From: Chryseobacterium sp. PMSZPI
GTDB taxonomy: Bacteria > Bacteroidota > Bacteroidia > Flavobacteriales > Weeksellaceae
Length of the DNA: 64,000 bases
Assembly (NCBI RefSeq): GCF_002835665.1
Contig: NZ_PIZV01000006.1
Span: 62,001 to 126,000, forward strand
Direction of reading: 5' to 3'
Shown: one piece after another, positions 8,566 to 17,318 of the stretch
Layout: each line of letters begins with the position of its first letter
How positions within the stretch are numbered: the stretch's first letter is position 1
Notes under the pieces: generated by a model
Told to the model about the DNA's origin: nothing
Databases searched by the model: none
What the model saw: only the letters and a program-made list of their open reading frames with translations
Made by a program: the position numbers and the translations under genes

Positions 8566-11397
8566 TTATTCCAGTTCTCTCTTCAGGAACTTCCCTGTCA
8601 GACTCTTCTTTGATTTCACTATTTCTTCAGGGGTTCCCTGTGCAACGATTTGTCCACCATGTTTTCCACCTTCGGGACCTACATCAATGATATGGTCTGC
8701 CAGTTTAATTACATCCATATTGTGCTCAATGATGATGAATGAGTTTCCTAGTTCTACCAATTGGTTGATGGCATCCATCAGGATTTTGACATCTTCAAAA
8801 TGAAGTCCTGTAGTAGGCTCATCCAGGATATAAAGAGTATTTCCGGTTTGTCTTTTCGCCAGTTCCGTTGCTAACTTGATTCGTTGCGCTTCTCCTCCTG
8901 AAAGGGTTGTTGACTGTTGTCCTAACGTAATATACCCTAATCCTACATCCTGCAGTGTTTTTACTTTCGCAAAAATCTTAGGAATCGGTTGGAAAAATTC
9001 TACAGCTTCATCGATTGTCATATCCAATACATCGGAAATTGATTTTCCTTTGTATCTTACCTCCAGGGTTTCTCTGTTGAAACGTTTTCCATTACAGGTT
9101 TCGCAATGAACATATACATCCGGAAGGAAGTTCATTTCAATAACTTTCAATCCTCCTCCCTGACAGGTTTCACATCTACCTCCTTTCACATTGAAAGAGA
9201 ATCTTCCCGGCTTATACCCACGAATTTTACTTTCCGGTAGTTCTGCAAAAAGGTTTCTGATATCTGTAAACATTCCGGTATAGGTTGCCGGATTGGAACG
9301 GGGTGTTCTACCAATTGGCGTCTGATCCACGTCTACAATTTTATCAATATTTTCAAGGCCCTCTATCTTTTTGTAAGGTAATGGCTCCTGAACAGCTCTG
9401 TAGAAATGTTTGTTAAGAATCGGATACAAGGTTCCGTTAATCAGCGAAGATTTTCCACTTCCTGAAATTCCGGTTACCACTACTAATTTTCCTAAAGGAA
9501 TATCTAAGGTTACATTTTTAAGGTTGTTTCCTGTAGCTCCTTTTAATACTATATTTTTTCCGCTTCCTACTCTCCTTTCTGCAGGAATTTCTATTTTTCT
9601 TTTCCCATTAATATATTGAGCAGTAATGGTATCAGCTTTCAATAAATCTTTGGGTTTTCCCTGCCAAAGGATTTCTCCTCCGAATTTTCCGGCTTTAGGA
9701 CCGATATCCAATACCTCATCGGCCTCCAGAATCATATCTTTATCATGTTCTACCACCAATACGGAATTTCCGATATCTCTAAGATTCTTTAAGGAATGAA
9801 TAAGTCTTTCGTTATCTCTTTGGTGCAAACCAATACTTGGCTCATCCAGAATATACAAAACATTCACCAATTGAGATCCAATCTGAGTTGCCAGACGTAT
9901 TCTTTGTGATTCCCCTCCTGAAAGAGTTTTTGAACTTCTGCTTAAACTTAAATAATCTAAACCTACATCCAATAGGAATTGAAGCCTGGTTTCAATCTCT
10001 TTTAAAATTTCGTGAGCAATAATTTTGTTTTTCTCTGAAAATTTATCTTTCACATCGCTTAGCCAATCTTTTAAATCGGCTAAACTTAAAGCGTTAACCT
10101 CAGCAATATTTTTCCCATCTATTTTAAAGCTTAAGCTTGAAGGCTGAAGACGGGTTCCATTACATTCAGGGCAAGTTTCTTCTGTGGTAAAGTGTCTTTC
10201 CAACAAAATAGCTTCATAAGATTCTCTTTCATCAATAATCTCTTCCATGAAAGTAATCAAACCATCGAAACTGATTTTGATTTTCTTCGTAATTCCTGCA
10301 TACTTCAAGTCCTTATTGAATTCTTTATGGCAACCATTGTAGATATAATCCAATGCTTCTTCCGGAATATCCTGCAAAGGTGTTGTGAGCCCTAATCCAA
10401 AGATTTCAAGGATGTTTTTAACTTGTGAAAGAATCCATTTGTTGGATTTAATGTCTTCTAACGGTAGTAATCCGCCTTGGTTTATTGATAATTTAGGATT
10501 ATCTATAAAATAGTCGGTATTGATTTTCTTTATGGTTCCTAATCCTTTACAATTTGGACAGCTTCCTTTCGGAGAGTTAAATGAAAACGTGTTGGGTTCG
10601 GGCAAAGCTAATGAATGTCCGGTTTCTGCATCCATCAGGTTTTTTGAAAAATACTCGATATCGGTACTTCCCAATTTTTGGATCCCGATGATACCCTCTC
10701 CCATTTCCATTGCTGTTCTCAGGGATTTTTCCATTCTGCCTTCTGAGGCATTTTCTCCAATAATCCAGCGATCGATAACAATATCGATATCGTGGGTTTT
10801 ATAACGGTCTAATTTTAAATCATATTCAATATCCTGTAATTCACCATCGATTCTGGCTTGCCCGTATCCTTTTTTGGCCATCTGTACAAAAAGTTCATGA
10901 TAATGCCCTTTTCTGGAACGAACAACAGGAGCCAATAACATAATTTTTTCTCCCTTATAGTTTTCTTTGATGGTATCTAAAATCTGATCTTCGGTATAGC
11001 TTACTAATTTTTGTCCTGTAGATAAAGAGTATGCATCCGAAACCCTCGCATATAAAAGGCGCAAAAAGTCATACAACTCTGTAACAGTTCCTACTGTTGA
11101 ACGAGGATTTTTATTGGTTGTTTTTTGCTCAATCGCAATTACAGGAGAAAGGCCTTCAATCTTATCTACATCAGGACGTTCTAATCCCCCCAGAAACTGA
11201 CGGGCGTATGCAGAGAATGTTTCAATATAGCGGCGCTGGCCTTCTGCAAAAATAGTATCAAAAGCCAGTGAAGACTTCCCACTTCCGGAAAGCCCGGTAA
11301 TTACTACCAGTTCGTTACGCGGAATTTTAACATTAATATTCTTTAGATTGTGTTCACGAGCTCCGTAAACTTCTATATATTCTGTTGATTTGCTCAT
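8566..11397 (-). CDS. uvrA: Excinuclease ABC subunit A
   Basis: A 943-residue UvrA, the damage-recognition ATPase of nucleotide excision repair, which acts as a dimer with UvrB. Both ABC modules are complete: Walker [13 protein letters not shown] near 35 and [13 protein letters not shown] in the second half, with signatures [12 protein letters not shown] and [12 protein letters not shown]. Zinc-binding Cys pairs are visible, CPNCKGLG in the first module and CETCQGGG plus CETCNGKRF in the second. A third CPECNGTR pair precedes the first signature. Length is normal for the family. The ATG at 11397 is preceded by TAATTTTG 36 bases upstream. It is a single gene between the peptide genes and the lanthipeptide locus. 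Confidence 0.98.
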   Translation of the reverse strand: MSKSTEYIEVYGAREHNLKNINVKIPRNELVVITGLSGSGKSSLAFDTIFAEGQRRYIETFSAYARQFLGGLERPDVDKIEGLSPVIAIEQKTTNKNPRSTVGTVTELYDFLRLLYARVSDAYSLSTGQKLVSYTEDQILDTIKENYKGEKIMLLAPVVRSRKGHYHELFVQMAKKGYGQARIDGELQDIEYDLKLDRYKTHDIDIVIDRWIIGENASEGRMEKSLRTAMEMGEGIIGIQKLGSTDIEYFSKNLMDAETGHSLALPEPNTFSFNSPKGSCPNCKGLGTIKKINTDYFIDNPKLSINQGGLLPLEDIKSNKWILSQVKNILEIFGLGLTTPLQDIPEEALDYIYNGCHKEFNKDLKYAGITKKIKISFDGLITFMEEIIDERESYEAILLERHFTTEETCPECNGTRLQPSSLSFKIDGKNIAEVNALSLADLKDWLSDVKDKFSEKNKIIAHEILKEIETRLQFLLDVGLDYLSLSRSSKTLSGGESQRIRLATQIGSQLVNVLYILDEPSIGLHQRDNERLIHSLKNLRDIGNSVLVVEHDKDMILEADEVLDIGPKAGKFGGEILWQGKPKDLLKADTITAQYINGKRKIEIPAERRVGSGKNIVLKGATGNNLKNVTLDIPLGKLVVVTGISGSGKSSLINGTLYPILNKHFYRAVQEPLPYKKIEGLENIDKIVDVDQTPIGRTPRSNPATYTGMFTDIRNLFAELPESKIRGYKPGRFSFNVKGGRCETCQGGGLKVIEMNFLPDVYVHCETCNGKRFNRETLEVRYKGKSISDVLDMTIDEAVEFFQPIPKIFAKVKTLQDVGLGYITLGQQSTTLSGGEAQRIKLATELAKRQTGNTLYILDEPTTGLHFEDVKILMDAINQLVELGNSFIIIEHNMDVIKLADHIIDVGPEGGKHGGQIVAQGTPEEIVKSKKSLTGKFLKRELE

Positions 11398-11432
11398 AAT
11401 TCGGGGTGATTTTGCCTGAAAATCACAACGTG

Positions 11433-11440
11433 CAAAATTA
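11433..11440 (-). promoter_or_regulatory. Putative -7 element of uvrA promoter
   Basis: The minus strand reads TAATTTTG, an exact TAnnTTTG match 36 bases upstream of the uvrA start. Confidence 0.5.
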
Positions 11441-11548
11441 CGGAATTTTTGTGGAATTTTTAATGATGGACTCTGAAAGTAAATTGGTAAATATAAAAGA
11501 TTTCAAATCCATTGGATTTAAACAAAACTTAATAAAAAAAATATTTTA

Positions 11549-11677
11549 AAACCATTAAGAATTTTTAAGTGATTAAGGATCATTAAGATCATAGTTGACT
11601 ATGTATTAAGCGTTATGCTTTATCCATCTTTGATGGATCTTAATTTTCCTTAAAACCTTCATTTTTCTTAATGGTTT
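11549..11677. repeat. Inverted-repeat element between uvrA and the lanthipeptide operon
   Basis: A perfect 13-base inverted repeat, AAACCATTAAGAA (11549-11561) and TTCTTAATGGTTT (11665-11677), flanks about 103 bases. The interior carries further ATTAAG-type motifs and no reading frame. It may be a miniature repeat element; it also sits where the terminator of the lanthipeptide operon would be expected. Confidence 0.55.
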
Positions 11678-11699
11678 ATATTTTTAGAGCCTGTTACAT

Positions 11700-12614
11700 T
11701 TAAACTAGAACCTTCTGTTTATATTTGATATTTTTAGTATTATTTTTTCTAGCCATCGTACTGGCATAATACCTCTTTACAAAATCATACAAAAGTAGCT
11801 CATGTAACCTGTTTTGAGCAGGAATAAGCCTGTTGAGCAACATATGTATCAAATCAAAAGCAATGGTATTGGATATTTTTTTTTCTATTTGAATTTGTTT
11901 CATTGCGGCTACAATAGGTAATAGATCTTTATATCTTTTTCCACAAAGCGCATATAAAGGAATGTAGTTTTGGTCTTCAATGATTTCAGCTCCGGATAAT
12001 ACATTCTCTATTTTTATTTTATTTTCTCTATATTTCTCATTAAACTGTTTTGAGTTAAATTGATCAAACCCAAACTCTATTTTAAATGATTCGCTCATTT
12101 TGCTGATGATATCCATTTTATCTTCTTCTTTGTCATAAAACAAATTCAATGTATCATCAATCAATTTTAAACCGATAATCCATTTTATATCTTCCCTGTT
12201 GCTGTATTGGGCATTGATTGTTTTTAAAATCGTAATGACAGCATCACTATCAATATGGAAAAAATGTTCCGACTGTTCCATTAAATGAATATTATACCTT
12301 TCAACCTCCCGGTTATAAGTGTCCATTTGGATTTTCCAGACGGTATTATTATTGAGTAATTTGGAAAAAATATGATTGAATAAGATCATGATCTCCCCTA
12401 AATATTCAGGTTCCGTAATATGTAATCGCACCCTTATATGGTGATGGGGGTCTGAATACCTGATGAAAAAAAATTGTTGGATATATTTTTTTCGTTTTAA
12501 ACTCGTAATCAGAGGATAGATGCTATTCAACAATAGTGTATCTGCGGTTTTGTAGCCTGTATATATTTTGAAATACAGCCATTCTGAACCGGGAGCGTAT
12601 TTTCTAGTTTTCAT
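11700..12614 (-). CDS. Lantibiotic dehydratase C-terminal (SpaB_C-type) elimination protein
   Basis: A 304-residue stand-alone version of the LanB C-terminal domain, also called thiopeptide-type bacteriocin biosynthesis protein. In class I lanthipeptide synthesis it removes glutamate from glutamylated Ser/Thr to give dehydroalanine or dehydrobutyrine. The family signature is clear near the N-terminus: SEWLYFKIYTG, then FFFIRYSDPHHHIRVRLH at about 47-65. The gene overlaps the end of the N-terminal dehydratase gene by 11 bases, so the two are translationally coupled parts of a split LanB. Split dehydratases are known in Bacteroidetes, for example the pinensin pathway of Chitinophaga. Confidence 0.9.
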   Translation of the reverse strand: MKTRKYAPGSEWLYFKIYTGYKTADTLLLNSIYPLITSLKRKKYIQQFFFIRYSDPHHHIRVRLHITEPEYLGEIMILFNHIFSKLLNNNTVWKIQMDTYNREVERYNIHLMEQSEHFFHIDSDAVITILKTINAQYSNREDIKWIIGLKLIDDTLNLFYDKEEDKMDIISKMSESFKIEFGFDQFNSKQFNEKYRENKIKIENVLSGAEIIEDQNYIPLYALCGKRYKDLLPIVAAMKQIQIEKKISNTIAFDLIHMLLNRLIPAQNRLHELLLYDFVKRYYASTMARKNNTKNIKYKQKVLV

Positions 12615-14808
12615 TGTTTTTAAATAAAGGAATAATAATCTGGTTTCTATAAGGGTTTCCTAAATGATCTTTAACAACGGCAGTTTTATCATTGAATAAA
12701 AATTCAACTAAGTTGAGCGTATTATTTTTCTTTAATAATGATAAAAATACATTGACACTATGGCTATTATGAAAATCAATAAACATCTCATTGTCGCCTT
12801 CTGAAATCAGGATATATTGTGGAATATTTCTTTTTTGGGACCATTTTTTAATATTTTCCATTTTCACCTCATCATTCACCTCCTTTTCCAAGAGATTGCT
12901 CAACTCTGTTTTCTTTACCTGCCAGCTTGCCAATCGTAACACCGTATTTTTGTATCTGATCCTCGGAAGATGATTGAGGTTAAGATTAAAATTAACCATA
13001 AATCCTTTGAAAAGAAAATTCTGATGTTGGAGATCACACAGAAATTTATAAATGTCTAAAGAAGAGTTCTTATAGTTATGTGCGGTAGTGAGTACCGGCA
13101 AAATTTCTTTTTTAAGCTTTTTAGACCTTAAAACAATTTTATCGCGCTTCACCGATATCATAATATCTGATAACGGAATTACAAATTGTTGATCGAGATT
13201 AGAATTTGACAAACAGGTGATTTCATATTGCGTCAGTTTAGGTCTTATTGAAATATTTCCAATTCTTGGAGAATCGGATAAGTGAGAAAGCTCCACAAGT
13301 TCAGCATTGCTGTTCGCCTGTTCTATTTTTATTAGATCCTGAATATAAGCTTCCATCTTTTGATCAAGCCTTGAAAACCTACCCATAAGATTGGCTCCGG
13401 ATCCTGCGCCTACAAAATGGATGTGCAATAAGGTATTGCTGGACGGATCATTGATCACTTCAAACATCGAATGAAGTACAGGAGGTGTATTAACCGGCTC
13501 TAATTTATCCCAGAAGGGAAAATCTTCTTTTGATAAGGTAATTTCATGATGTTGAGACTCTTTAGCCTTCAGAATTTTTTCCATTAAAACATCCTGTATC
13601 TGATCCCATTTCCTTTGTTCCTGCCCCGCCCTTTTCATATGGGTCTGAAAATTATGGATTAAAGAATTACTATATTCATTTCCCACATTTTTACCTACAG
13701 GATAACCAATCCCGATTTCCGGATCCAGGGCATGAAGAATCGGAAGTTCTTCTGTTTCGTATTTTTCCGAATAATCATGGATAAAGGATTTCAAATCATC
13801 ATTTTCATTTTTGATGGCTCCTATTTTTGATAGAAAAGAGACAGCTTCTGACAATTCATCCGTATACTCTTTACTGAGTGCGGAAGACTGAAATTGTTTT
13901 GAAGAATCAATTTGAGTAAGATATTGAGATTCAAAAGGAATCTCAATATTCTTTACGATTTTTTCTATTTGCAGAATATCGTCAGTCTTTATTGTAGCTT
14001 CCCGATGATTAAGTGTATCCAGTTCGGATTTTAATTCTTTTAATTGATTCACAATAGCATGATCTACCCCCCGTTTTTCCAAGGTTGTAATGATTTTTTC
14101 CAGATAATCTTCTCCTATTAAAGTAGGCTCCAGTTCATTGACTAAAACCTGTGATTCTATAATCTGATCAATATATTCATACAATCCTTCATCTTCCTCA
14201 TATCCTTCCGAGACAAGAAAATTTAATATTTCCTGATAGCAGATACCATTTTTACTCAATACCAAAATCTTTTTTAAGACTGAACTTCTGTCTGTTGCAG
14301 AAATCTCATATTTGATTACATCTTTAGCATATTTTCTTTCTATGAAACGGTATTTATCATAGAAGGAATAGACGCTGTCGTTGGCATAGAAAAGTGTTTT
14401 TTGTTTTACTTCAGGAAGATCTTTTAAAAATAAGAAAACATTGTATAAGTATTTCATATCCATCCTGATCTTAGAGTAGGAATTTTCACTAAAAACCAAC
14501 GCATTATCGTGCTCAATATTGCCTACAGATACCCCTGAAAACAAACCGAAAGGCGTTGATCGCGATTTTATCCTGCTCCAATATTTGTAGAGGGAAAGAT
14601 TAATTTTATCTATTGATTTCTGGTCTTTTATTTTTCCTTCTTTATGTTTTTTAAATTCATCAAATAGTACGGGAGAAGCAATGAATAAAGGATGTAAAAA
14701 ATCTTCTGATTCATAAATATCTTTAAGATCCCATCCGCTGTCATAAGTAAAAGGAAAAAAGGGATAACGGATAATAAACTGATCCGAAACGGAATATTCT
14801 TTTTTCAT
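12604..14808 (-). CDS. Lantibiotic dehydratase, N-terminal glutamylation part (split LanB)
   Basis: A 734-residue protein of the LanB N-terminal family, which transfers glutamate from glutamyl-tRNA to Ser/Thr of the precursor. The hallmark SRIKSRSTPFGLFSGVSVG lies at about residues 78-96. Late conserved blocks include HIHFVGAGSGANLMGRF and RIRYKNTVLRLASW. I chose the ATG at 14808 because MKKEYSVSDQFIIRYPFFPF matches the family's usual beginning and it follows the lanC stop by five bases; longer upstream frames run inside lanC. The elimination domain is missing here and supplied by the next gene. Confidence 0.93.
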   Translation of the reverse strand: MKKEYSVSDQFIIRYPFFPFTYDSGWDLKDIYESEDFLHPLFIASPVLFDEFKKHKEGKIKDQKSIDKINLSLYKYWSRIKSRSTPFGLFSGVSVGNIEHDNALVFSENSYSKIRMDMKYLYNVFLFLKDLPEVKQKTLFYANDSVYSFYDKYRFIERKYAKDVIKYEISATDRSSVLKKILVLSKNGICYQEILNFLVSEGYEEDEGLYEYIDQIIESQVLVNELEPTLIGEDYLEKIITTLEKRGVDHAIVNQLKELKSELDTLNHREATIKTDDILQIEKIVKNIEIPFESQYLTQIDSSKQFQSSALSKEYTDELSEAVSFLSKIGAIKNENDDLKSFIHDYSEKYETEELPILHALDPEIGIGYPVGKNVGNEYSNSLIHNFQTHMKRAGQEQRKWDQIQDVLMEKILKAKESQHHEITLSKEDFPFWDKLEPVNTPPVLHSMFEVINDPSSNTLLHIHFVGAGSGANLMGRFSRLDQKMEAYIQDLIKIEQANSNAELVELSHLSDSPRIGNISIRPKLTQYEITCLSNSNLDQQFVIPLSDIMISVKRDKIVLRSKKLKKEILPVLTTAHNYKNSSLDIYKFLCDLQHQNFLFKGFMVNFNLNLNHLPRIRYKNTVLRLASWQVKKTELSNLLEKEVNDEVKMENIKKWSQKRNIPQYILISEGDNEMFIDFHNSHSVNVFLSLLKKNNTLNLVEFLFNDKTAVVKDHLGNPYRNQIIIPLFKNNEN

Positions 14809-14813
14809 ATGAT

Positions 14814-16010
14814 TTACACTAATAAAAATTTTGACCAATCCGACTTGTTTTGGAGAACCAATAGCAACGCTAATCCTACTCCGGAAGTTCCATCCAGCAG
14901 ACATGAACTTTCCGTATAAGCATTAGTGGTAGAATTATAGCTTACTCTTGAAAAATGCAGGGGATCTTCGTCATAGAATTCTAAGGTTTTATTGAGCCAG
15001 AGCTGTGCGGCTTCGGCATATAGGGTATGTCCTGTTTTTAAAAACTCTTTATAAAAAATTAAAAACACTCCTGCACTACCATGACATAATCCAGCATCCA
15101 TAACCGTTGTTTCGTTTTTATTTCTCCTGGTAGCTGCATGTTGAAATATTGCTGCAGATTTCTCTTTCCACAAAGGTTGATTGAATGTTTCCGAAGCTTT
15201 TCTGAGCATGATAGCCACACCAAGATCGCCATAACACCACGCCAGCCTGCTTTTATATATTTGACCTTCGACTTGAAGCGATGCCGAAGGATAATAAGAG
15301 CCATATTTTTCAGGATCAATTTCCTGGGTCAGAACAAAATTAACGGCTCCTTCAATTAATCCAGCGATATCATATCGGGATTGAAAATCCGATTTGTAAA
15401 CTTCCACAAGGAAAAGGATAATGCTGGACATCCCGTGGGATAAGGAAATATTGACGATTCCCTCGGTATTTTTCCATTTGATGGTATCCTGATTTCTGAT
15501 CTCGGAATCATTCAAGAATTTTAAAAGGCTCTCTAATGATTTTTCTGATTGAAAATCTCCTGCCTTGTATCTTTCGAGAAAATAAAATCCTATTCCCACA
15601 GCACCATGCAAAAAATCATAGTCATTTTCCTCAATACAATGTTGGAGTTGCCCATGGAGCCATTCGTGAATCTGCGGGTCTACAAAACCAAAACTTTCAT
15701 GTTCAGGATCTCTTTCTGATTCTATATAATTGATGCCGAGGCACATTCCTGCCAACCCGTTACAGTAGGTATGAAATACATTACCATTTTCAACAGATTC
15801 GAAAATGTCGTCTATATTTTGAGCCACATAGCCTTCATAATCTTTATTATGTTTTGAATACTCATGCAAGAATAGGGTTTCTCCCATTTTTCCGGATAGC
15901 AACCCAAGAGATGAAGAGGTGCTTTTTTTGATAATATCCCGGGCTATGGTTAACAGTACTTTTTCTATTTTGCTTTTTCTATCTTCTTCAATACGGATTG
16001 TTGTTTCCAT
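14814..16010 (-). CDS. Lanthionine synthetase C family cyclase (LanC)
   Basis: A 398-residue LanC-like zinc enzyme that adds Cys thiols onto dehydrated residues to form (methyl)lanthionine rings. The zinc ligands are in place: Cys259 in LAWCYGDLG and Cys309-His310 in AGLCHGSAG. The likely catalytic His is His192 in SLSHGMSSI. Repeated G-containing helical-hairpin motifs (HGAVGIGFYF, NGLAGMCLG, DGTSGVGLALL) fit the alpha/alpha-barrel. It is the first modification gene of the operon, downstream of the precursor genes and separated from the last one by a hairpin at 16122-16157. All conserved residues appear present, so the enzyme is expected to be active. Confidence 0.94.
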   Translation of the reverse strand: METTIRIEEDRKSKIEKVLLTIARDIIKKSTSSSLGLLSGKMGETLFLHEYSKHNKDYEGYVAQNIDDIFESVENGNVFHTYCNGLAGMCLGINYIESERDPEHESFGFVDPQIHEWLHGQLQHCIEENDYDFLHGAVGIGFYFLERYKAGDFQSEKSLESLLKFLNDSEIRNQDTIKWKNTEGIVNISLSHGMSSIILFLVEVYKSDFQSRYDIAGLIEGAVNFVLTQEIDPEKYGSYYPSASLQVEGQIYKSRLAWCYGDLGVAIMLRKASETFNQPLWKEKSAAIFQHAATRRNKNETTVMDAGLCHGSAGVFLIFYKEFLKTGHTLYAEAAQLWLNKTLEFYDEDPLHFSRVSYNSTTNAYTESSCLLDGTSGVGLALLLVLQNKSDWSKFLLV

Positions 16011-16121
16011 TCTATGTGTTTATAATTCCTATAATGCGTCTAGCATCGAAAGTTTAATTGAATTTTATGCTTTTTTAGCCACGAATGCACGAATCTTTAT
16101 ATACGCATTCGTAGAGAAATA

Positions 16122-16157
16122 AAGATAAGAGGCTGCCGAAACAGCCCCTGTAATCTT
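16122..16157 (-). promoter_or_regulatory. Hairpin between precursor genes and lanC, possible leaky terminator
   Basis: GGCTG (16131-16135) pairs with CAGCC (16142-16146), extended by AAGAT (16122-16126) with ATCTT (16153-16157). No good T-run follows on the minus strand. Placement between the precursor genes and the enzymes fits an attenuator or RNA-stability element that makes precursor mRNA more abundant. A second hairpin, ACGAATGC (16081-16088) with GCATTCGT (16105-16112), lies just downstream. Confidence 0.45.
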
Positions 16158-16171
16158 AATAATAACAGTGA

Positions 16172-16391
16172 TTATTCACTACAAAAAGGACCTTTTCGAG
16201 TTTGAGTACAATCTGCAGTATGAATTATAGTTACTATACCATCTGGATTACAATCTACCCCAAGCAACATATTGTGAACTTAACATTACTACCTTTATTA
16301 ACTAAGTTTCCTCCGTTAATAGATTTTTTAGCTGTCTTATCCAAAAGGATTACTGTTTCTTTTGAAAATTTTAAACTTTTCTTGGTTTCAC
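16172..16391 (-). pseudogene. Degenerate lanthipeptide precursor copy
   Basis: The minus strand retains most of the conserved precursor leader, SLKFSKETVILLDK through INGG. Where intact copies read ATGAAAACC, this copy reads GTGAAACC: the start is changed and one base lost, so the leader frame has no start codon. After Gly-Gly the frame runs about 17 codons (ending TICCLG) and stops. A different frame beginning at an internal ATG continues 32 codons with Cys residues to a TAA at 16172, suggesting a second frameshift in the former core. I read it as a decayed sixth precursor. Confidence 0.65.
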
Positions 16392-16432
16392 AATATAATT
16401 ATTTATAGGATTGATACTTTTTTAACTATTAA

Positions 16433-16600
16433 TTAGCAAAGCTTATAAGATGCCGGACACTTAAATTCACTAACTTTACATGCAAAACTTGGGAGACAGT
16501 CAACACTTATTACAGCTCCTCCTTTAACAGTTTTTTTAGCATTTTGATCTAAAACGATTACTGTTTCTTTTGAGAATTTTAAATTTTTCTTGGGTTTCAT
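16433..16600 (-). CDS. Class I lanthipeptide precursor, 55 aa
   Basis: Starts at ATG 16600 with the shared leader (LKFSKETVIVLDQNAK, ending VKGG at 25-28). The 27-residue core has four Ser and four Cys arranged as S4/C7, S10/C13, S16/C20, S23/C27 in core numbering, i.e. SxxC twice then SxxxC twice. That spacing is what lanthionine rings need. The leader marks it as a substrate of the downstream LanB/LanC enzymes. Longer in-frame extensions upstream of the ATG use a non-ATG start and copy the spacer of the neighbouring gene, so I reject them. Confidence 0.85.
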   Translation of the reverse strand: MKPKKNLKFSKETVIVLDQNAKKTVKGGAVISVDCLPSFACKVSEFKCPASYKLC

Positions 16601-16685
16601 AATAAATAATTTTGGTTTGAGGTTTGATAATTTTTTTCTACCTGAGGTAGACAAGGTTCATATTAACAATGACTAATAAAATTCA

Positions 16686-16838
16686 CTAGCCTTCACTACA
16701 CCACCTTGGATCTTTTGTTGGGCAATAAATAGTTGGGCAATTAACTGTCGCAGCTCCACCTTTAATTCCTTTTTTAGCGTTTTTATCCAAAAGGATCACG
16801 GTTTCTTTTGAAAATTTTAAACTTTTCTTGGTTTTCAT
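16686..16838 (-). CDS. Class I lanthipeptide precursor, 50 aa (duplicate A)
   Basis: ATG at 16838, stop TAG at 16686. The 28-residue leader (MKTKKSLKFSKETVILLDKN, ending GIKGG) is followed by a 22-residue core with Thr3/Cys6, Thr8/Cys11 and Thr13/Cys19 pairs and a final SEG. Two TxxC spacings favour methyllanthionine rings. The gene lies in the left unit of the tandem duplication; its core differs from duplicate B only at core position 4 (Val here, Ile there). Confidence 0.85.
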   Translation of the reverse strand: MKTKKSLKFSKETVILLDKNAKKGIKGGAATVNCPTIYCPTKDPRWCSEG

Positions 16839-16923
16839 AATAAATAATTTTGGTTTGAGGTTTGATAATTTTCTTCTACCTGAGGTAGACAAGGTTCATA
16901 TTAACAATGGCTAATAAAATTCA

Positions 16924-17076
16924 CTAGCCTTCACTACACCACCTTGGATCTTTTGTTGGGCAATAAATAGTTGGGCAATTAATTGTCGCAGCTCCACCTT
17001 TAATTCCTTTTTTAGCGTTTTTATCCAAAAGGATTACGGTTTCTTTCGAGAATTTTAAACTTTTCTTGGTTTTCAT
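16924..17076 (-). CDS. Class I lanthipeptide precursor, 50 aa (duplicate B)
   Basis: ATG at 17076, stop TAG at 16924. The leader is the same as in duplicate A, and the core differs only by Ile instead of Val at core position 4. It therefore encodes a near-identical product with Thr3/Cys6, Thr8/Cys11 and Thr13/Cys19. The duplication could raise gene dosage or be the start of core diversification. Confidence 0.85.
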   Translation of the reverse strand: MKTKKSLKFSKETVILLDKNAKKGIKGGAATINCPTIYCPTKDPRWCSEG

Positions 17077-17109
17077 AATAAATGATTTTGGTTTGATTGA
17101 TAATTTTTT

Positions 17110-17256
17110 CTAATTATTAGAAACTATGTCACAACATACTGAGAATATCTCTCTACTATCATCAGTTAAGCTTCCTCCGTTAATAGATTTTTTAGGCGTC
17201 TTATCCAAAAGGATCACTGTTTCTTTCGAAAATTTTAAACTTTTTTTTGCTTTCAT
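17110..17256 (-). CDS. Class I lanthipeptide precursor, 48 aa, divergent core
   Basis: ATG at 17256, stop TAG at 17110. The leader (MKAKKSLKFSKETVILLDKT, ending SINGG) matches the family. The 20-residue core is acidic with Ser1, Thr3, Ser6, Ser11 and an adjacent Cys13-Cys14 pair, so at most two rings could form. The leader end SINGG resembles that of the degenerate copy at 16172, making the two likely sisters. Confidence 0.8.
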   Translation of the reverse strand: MKAKKSLKFSKETVILLDKTPKKSINGGSLTDDSREIFSVCCDIVSNN

Positions 17257-17318
17257 AATGTAATATTTTATGGGTTAATGTTCGTAGTTTTAAAAGAATA
17301 AGGGATTAGTCTACTTTA

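Larger units (their letters stand above)
16601..17076 (-). repeat. Tandem duplication, two 238-bp units
   Basis: Bases 16601-16838 and 16839-17076 are almost identical head-to-tail copies, each holding one complete precursor gene and its upstream spacer. The spacer palindrome CTACCTGAGGTAG is present in each at 16638-16650 and 16876-16888. Only a few substitutions separate the units, so the duplication is recent. Confidence 0.9.

Noticed and set aside
16839..16892. N-terminal extension of precursor 16686 (and the like one before 16433)
   Set aside because: It needs a TTG start, is simply the duplicated spacer read in frame, and precedes a good ATG that begins the conserved leader.
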